Shown one piece after another: positions 23,882 to 29,312 of a DNA stretch of 29,312 nucleotides. How positions within the stretch are numbered: the first letter of the stretch is position 1; every line of letters starts with the position of its first letter. This stretch comes from Apostichopus parvimensis (taxonomy: Eukaryota; Echinodermata; Holothuroidea; Aspidochirotida; Stichopodidae). The stretch is from NCBI GenBank assembly GCA_000934455.1, contig KN883698.1, positions 51,670 through 80,981 of the forward strand, given 5' to 3'. The translations under genes and the position numbers were made by a program. A model generated the notes under the pieces. It searched no databases, was not told where the DNA came from, and was given only the letters and a program-made list of their open reading frames with translations.

Positions 23882-24634
23882 TATGGGCGATTCCCAGGGA
23901 CATGACCCCAAATTTTCAAAATCATTTCTGCAGCCATTTTTGGCTTCTAATATATTATAAACACATTTTGGGTCTGGGTTATGTACTTTTTTTTTCCAAC
24001 TATACCATGTTCTTCTACCAAAAAATGTGAATACCTGACGAATGTTGATTTTGGAGGGAATACTTGAGGAAATAGTATGGATATTTCAAGCCTCAGATTT
24101 CCATATTTGAAAGAACCCTAAATAAATTTGATATATATGTATTGGTAGTGCCATTAGTGATATATTAAAATAATAATCACAATTCCCCCAAACATTTTTG
24201 GTTTGTAGGCATATATGGCTGTAACGACACAGAGCTGATTTGAGAGCGTAATGCGAGTTACCGAGAGACCAAGTTTTTAACTTTTTTTTTTCACTGGAGC
24301 AGATAATTTCCTGCCATTTCATATTATGCTTCTAGTCAAAGTAAAGAGTATAATAATAGTTGAAAGAATTAGAAATGTACCTAGTATATAGATATAAAGA
24401 GCCATTGAAAACTGTAATGCGAGTTACCAGTAATGCGAGTTACCGCTGTAATGCGAGTGTCATGAAATAGTAATACTGCCTCTTTAATGTTACCGAAAAA
24501 CTCCATCGAGACATCGTACAGGCCCTTTATATATTTATCTAGATCAAGGAATCATTTTCCCACGAGAAGTTTTAACTATCTTATTGAATCTTGTTACAGG
24601 GCCTTTTCCCAAAATAGATTCTATTGTATCTGTA

Positions 24635-24834
24635 GAACATTCGAGAAGGTTCTTCTCACGTGGTATGGAAGTTTCCATTAGAAAGGGGTGGACTTCCAAA
24701 CTCCCAACCAATCAGGGCAGATCAGTGCTTTCTAGACTAATTTTTATATCGTTAAGTTAATGTAGGATGCGCAGTTCATTGGCTGCCTTCTGATTGTGCG
24801 CAATGGGATTTGATAGAAGTAAAGTATAAAAGGC
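24635..24834 (+). promoter_or_regulatory. Heat-shock-type promoter (HSE, CCAAT, TATA)
   Basis: GAACATTCGAGAAGGTTC (24635-24652) is four perfect alternating nGAAn units, the binding site of trimeric HSF. A second dyad GAAGTTTC is at 24668-24675. CCAAT lies at 24708-24712, inverted CCAAT (ATTGG) at 24778-24782, and TATAAAAGGC at 24825-24834. Order and spacing are those of an hsp70-class promoter, predicting a plus-strand start near 24855. No heat-shock protein coding sequence is found in the next 4.4 kb. It could be the first-exon region of a gene outside the window, or a promoter captured by the element. Confidence 0.7.
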
Positions 24835-25705
24835 GGCATGCTCCCGCATGTTCTGCACTCCGTCACCATTTCATCACTCGTTCAAATTGCGTAATTGACG
24901 GAGTCAAGTCAAATCAAATCATTGTAATTTTATTTGTGAGAGAATCGACAGAGAAGAAATTATACCGAATCACTAAATCAATCCGATCTTGTCAACTTGT
25001 TTTCTTTTCTGAGAACTCATTGTTTTCCTTGTCTCCTGAAGAAGCATAAATACGGCATCAAGATAACCCCAGTACCTTTCTATCGCGAGTCCCGATACAA
25101 TATTAAAAGATTGAGGAGCCGGGCTCGGCACTATATTACACGAGTTACCATATATTATTCCAATCACACTTGCAGTACTACTGATCAACAAAACAATAGA
25201 GCGCAATATATACTTTTATAAGGTGTGCACAGTAGGTACTTCCTGTACCCAGAATGCACTGCAACCTCCATTACATCACATGTGATCCTTAGGACAGTTT
25301 CAACAGACATTGAGGATTTTATCACCTGACCTTTGTGGAATCACGGACCTTCCAAGTTGCATTAAACTGTGACATCATCAAATGAGTAAAGTTAGCATAT
25401 TCTTTCTCCATTTTAACATTAGCATTTTTAATGGGATATTAATTGCTTAATACAATATTTAGGACAAATTGTGAGAGCTTAGGTTATATTAGTCTGTAGC
25501 CTATCACATAGTAATCTAGTATGTTCTAGGATGGGCAAATATTGTAAATCATGACCATTATAATGTGCCTAACATCTTGATGGAAATTAGTCTTGATATG
25601 AAAACTGATGCTGCCAAGGGTGTGGGCACCTCGGAATTAGTGGGGTGGGCAGAAGGGAGGGGACGGACGGGCAGTTTGCAGAGGGGAGGATTAGGGCCGC
25701 TGGGG

Positions 25706-25739
25706 GAGGGGGCAGGGTTGCGGAGGGGGCAGGGTTGCG
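25706..25739 (+). repeat. 17-bp tandem pair in a G-rich patch
   Basis: GAGGGGGCAGGGTTGCG occurs twice in tandem within a purine/G-rich stretch 25640-25745. It lies in the candidate 3.0-kb element. Potential G-quadruplex; no coding function seen. Confidence 0.85.
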
Positions 25740-26897
25740 GAGGCTTGGTCAGTTGGGATAGATTGGTGTGGTTTACCAAGTCAAATGTGTGTTCCCCAAA
25801 TATCGATGTGCAAACCCCTTTCACCAATATGAGTGTCATATGTCACTACAATGTGAAATTCAACCTTTACTCCAAAGCATTTCAAATCCCCAAATAACAC
25901 AAAATAGAGCAGGCCACGGGATTTCACGGGAACGATCGATAACTGGAAATGGCTGAACCCCAGGGATGACAAAACTTTCTATCGACGAAGCCAGATGATA
26001 AAGAAGTTGGGAACGCCTTTGATTGCTAATAGTAGTGGCCAATTCAAGTTTGCATCAAAATCAATTTGATACAAAACACCATCCATTCAAGGTTATCTAG
26101 AATGGCCTACCATCATGCCCTCATACCGCATGATGATACTTCTATTGTGTTATTGTTGATAATGTTATTATACTGATAGAATTAGGGACAAGGATTGTTT
26201 TATTAGTTTCATGCTTTTCCTAAGAACCCTAAGTACCAATTTTCAAAGGACCAATCACTAATCAACATGCCAAAGAAACTTTTCTTGTAATTCACTATAA
26301 GTGAACCTGTTTAACTTTCAGTACATTCAGCTTCGATTATTATTGATATAATTGTCAGGATGTTTTGCTTATTGTTGTTAAAAGTTTTGGAAAGAGTTTT
26401 ACAGTTTCTAAGAGTTTTCAAGTGTTTCAAAAATGGCTTTGGAGCATATCTCTTTCAAAGAATTTGATGAATAAAGAGCAAAATCGATGACTGGAAAAAG
26501 TGTAATGAGAGTTACCAGACTTTTTCCCCCTCCATACCACATCTGAAGTTGTTTCATATTTTCTACTGCTGATATATAAACATCAGTAGGGTAGATATCT
26601 TGTACATGTATGCGATTGAAGAAATCATTCTTTGTTTGAGCACGGTGCCATTTTGTAGTGGTGTCAATTTTTCAGGTGTCCTTTTTCCGTAATGCGAGTT
26701 ACCGATATTTGGAAGCGCTCCATACATTAAGGCGAACAGAATTATAATTCTTGATAATTTCATATTGTAGCTATGAATGTTGGATATAACACCACAGAAA
26801 ATTGAGGAGTTACACTAACCCATATTCAAGCCACAGCACTTGGAATTTAAAAAAAACAGGAAAAAGTGTAATACGAGTTACCATGGAATCGCCCATA

Positions 26898-29312
26898 TAA
26901 TGTATAGTCATATGTTTGCCATTTGGCGCATGCCTGAGAGCAGTTTTGTTGTACTTTTGTCATGTAGGGTTGCAGTGTTGGGGCCCGACGGCTACGCTGG
27001 TGTGAGGGGCTCGCCGTACCGTCTGAAGCTTACCTGCAGGGTACTAGCCGGAAGCGATAGGGAATAAGTCTAAGCGATAGGGAAGAAATATGAGCGATAG
27101 GGCATATCCTTATTAGAGTGTTTTGGAAGGGTTGGTTGGGTTAGCGAATGCTAACCGAAGTGTGTATTTTTTTGTGTGTGGGTATATATGTTTCTTTTGT
27201 CGAGACCAAAAAGTCATTGGTCGAGACGAGTCGTAAATAAATTATATGTTTCATTTCGTAAAATTCTTGGCAGTCTGTCATTTATTTATGCATTCGTCTC
27301 GGGTGTCGAACTTAAGCAGATTGATTCGTGTCCAGGTGGGGGACTATTCCTTTACTTGTGACAGAAGTGTAAGCGTACGTATATCTTTCCCAGCCAACAC
27401 AACGCCCCCTAAACGATATGGCTTAATTCATATATACTACGTGGCCAATACCGTGCAAAATGTCCCAACATCCCGCATTGCCAACACACAGGTTAATTGG
27501 TTAATTATTACTAGTAGCCATTATTGAGGGACGACATGACTAAACATACAGAGCTGAAACTTTACCTTATCTGGTTTCTGGTAACATGTGTTGTGGTTGT
27601 TTGATGGGAATTGAATTCAGGACACTGTTTGCAGCTGGGTTGGTGGGTGTCTTATCTATGCGTGTAGATATATTTCAGTGATCGAACTTCCCGGCTATAC
27701 TGTTCATAGGAGCACTTACTACGTCCTATGGAGTGCTTGATAATGTTATCCACGATTAATATATCTTAAGCCACACTTTCAGGTAATTCGTCACTGAATG
27801 AATTTGGGCGTAACTGAAAATCGCCATATAACACGTAGTAGAGTCAGTGTCCATATAAGCGCGTGTGAATGAGGTTTGAACGGACTCAATCATTTATTCT
27901 GGTTTGTTGCTTAAGTTCTCTAAAGATCTGGTTTTAGACGCGACCTAATACGTCATAACGTATAGCTGGTAGTTTTAACCTTTAAACTTTCTCCGGAAGT
28001 CTTCCACAACATGTATTAGCGCTGGTTTTAACACCTTCGTGAATATATACGTATATTCTCGGTGATCCTTATCAGGAAACGCTCTTGTCAGCACCTCCAC
28101 CATACAGTATGTTACGTGAAGCCCGGGGATATACGTGAAGTATACACGAAAATAAGCGAAGTAGAACTAAAGAACTGAGGGTGATTCTCGTTTTATTGCA
28201 TTCCGTATTGTGTCCGCTTCCAACCACCGCTTTTCCCTCTCTGCCCTATTTTCTTACCAATTAAACACCACAAACAAAGCAGATACAAAAGAGATATTTA
28301 AAGCATGCATAAGATACAAAGGCGAGCAGACAAATTATAACAAGAACTATACATACCATGGATGCATGGCTGTATAGATACATCCTGTATAACAATTTAA
28401 CATGCAGCGTTAAAGCATTGCCAACTTATTTGCGTTAACTTGATTAGACAATTTTCAATCCAAGTAATGAATTAATGAGTAATTTCAAAATTTCAATTTT
28501 TCTTTCAATGTGATTAATATTAAGATTGAAAGTAAACGGGACAAAATGTTTAAAATTTAAAAGGTTTCACAGAATTGGATGGGATTTAAAACCCAAAGCA
28601 AAAAAGAAATAATAAAAAGAGGAGAATAATGGAACACAACAGAAGAACAACCCCCCCTCTCACAAAGATTAAAAGTCTAAGCAGTAATCCTATTACGATA
28701 TTCAGATACAGATGCAGATATTTGAATGTTCAGATATTGAGATATCTGAGAAGTCTATTTTGGAAAAGAAATTCCACCCCCTGCAGATACAGCCTGAGCT
28801 TGAAAACCAAACAATTTGATCCGATCTCAACTCCATCCACCTGTATCGAGAGTGTAACCGTACGATCATGACGGTGTTACGTCACGTGAGATATCACGAG
28901 TCCCAAAGAAAGGTTATCGAACGGTAACTTAAAATGAACCAGTTATCGGTGCAGATGTTAGTGTACTGTGTATATCGAAAAAGAACAAATACTTAACAAT
29001 ATCGTATCCAAAAACTATATTTTTTAAGTAAGTACCGTAACTACTTTGCTGAGAGCGCTATACACAAGGCTGTAACTAAATGCACAAGCACGCATAAAGC
29101 ATACAGCAAAACCGAGCTACATCGCAGAAATAATTTGCAGATCTTACAAGGAATATTCATCATTAAGGCAAATACTGTAGTGCATTACATAAGCAACGTT
29201 TAATTCCTAGCAACACAACTCCCAATTATTCACATCTCCTCACTAGAATATATCCATAGAAAATATTATTTCTTTGTGAAGGATATATCGAAGGAATTGC
29301 ATTCATCTATGA
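26898..29312. other. Distal intergenic stretch, no gene recognised
   Basis: AGCGATAGGG occurs three times with a 20-bp period (27053, 27073, 27093). A TATATAT (27182) followed about 50 bp later by AATAAA (27235) is an LTR-like arrangement without confirmed ends. The remainder is AT-rich sequence with short frames lacking domain signatures on both strands. Confidence 0.5.

Larger units (their letters stand above)
23882..26897. mobile_element. Candidate 3.0-kb DNA element with TIRs and repeated 15-bp motif
   Basis: TATGGGCGATTCC (23882-23894) is repeated inverted as GGAATCGCCCATA (26885-26897), flanked on both sides by TA. Inside are eight copies of GTAATGCGAGTTACC or close variants, all in the same orientation: 24248, 24414, 24430, 24448, 25135, 26502, 26689, 26868. 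They cluster toward both ends, as transposase-binding arrays do. No transposase is recognisable, so it would be non-autonomous or decayed. The TIR is only 13 bp, so chance cannot be excluded. Family unknown to me. Confidence 0.5.

Noticed and set aside
24997-25221. Short frame downstream of the heat-shock promoter as its product
   Set aside because: It has no similarity to any heat-shock protein signature such as IDLGTT, and no suitable codon pattern.

Overview
The window is animal nuclear DNA. One large intron-rich gene fills the minus strand from about 20,960 down to the left edge. Introns are 0.2-2.4 kb with GT..AG borders, coding DNA is about 13% of the window, and the non-coding part is rich in transposon relics, simple repeats and poly-G tracts. 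The protein is a long chain of sushi/CCP domains ending in a zona pellucida (ZP) domain. That architecture, together with the repeat content, suggests a marine invertebrate deuterostome. An echinoderm, perhaps a holothurian, is my best guess, but this is inference and not proven by any marker gene.

Gene layout (5' to 3', so high to low coordinates): a signal-peptide exon (20891-20957), 18 intact CCP exons (19023 down to 4550) and three exons of a ZP domain (2144 down to 289). The end of the ZP domain and the anchor lie beyond position 1. All 22 exons join into one open frame of 1,319 codons (3,957 nt). Every CCP exon begins and ends in phase 1, so any of them can be lost or gained without breaking the frame. 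From CCP3 on the CCPs fall into three sequence classes (here called alpha, beta, gamma). They recur in the order alpha-(alpha)-beta-gamma, a higher-order repeat similar in principle to the long homologous repeats of complement receptor 1. A recent 2.1-kb tandem duplication (9046-11162 and 11161-13042) produced two of these modules. Each copy has lost a different alpha exon: one by the duplication breakpoint, one by a 101-bp deletion. Likely role: a secreted or membrane-anchored recognition/adhesion protein that polymerises through its ZP domain.

Introns carry several mobile elements and relics. There is a 1.28-kb hAT transposon with a remnant of the transposase dimerisation domain (3240-4516) and a related 269-bp non-autonomous element (13520-13788). 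Two SINEs in opposite orientation flank the latter. There are also a tRNA-like relic (697-765), a U2 snRNA 5'-end fragment (7616-7655), and a 32-bp minisatellite (14441-15512, interrupted by 630 N). The minisatellite has multiplied the splice donor of CCP6. Intron 1 holds a 51-bp-arm inverted repeat containing a hammerhead-like motif of the kind linked to Penelope-like retroelements (19216-19331).

Upstream of the gene (20,958-29,312) I find no convincing protein-coding gene. It holds the putative promoter with clustered nuclear-receptor half-sites (21361-21552), and a candidate 3.0-kb DNA element (23882-26897) with 13-bp terminal inverted repeats, a TA duplication and eight copies of a 15-bp motif. 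Inside that element lies a textbook heat-shock promoter (HSE, CCAAT, TATA; 24635-24834) with no recognisable heat-shock gene behind it.
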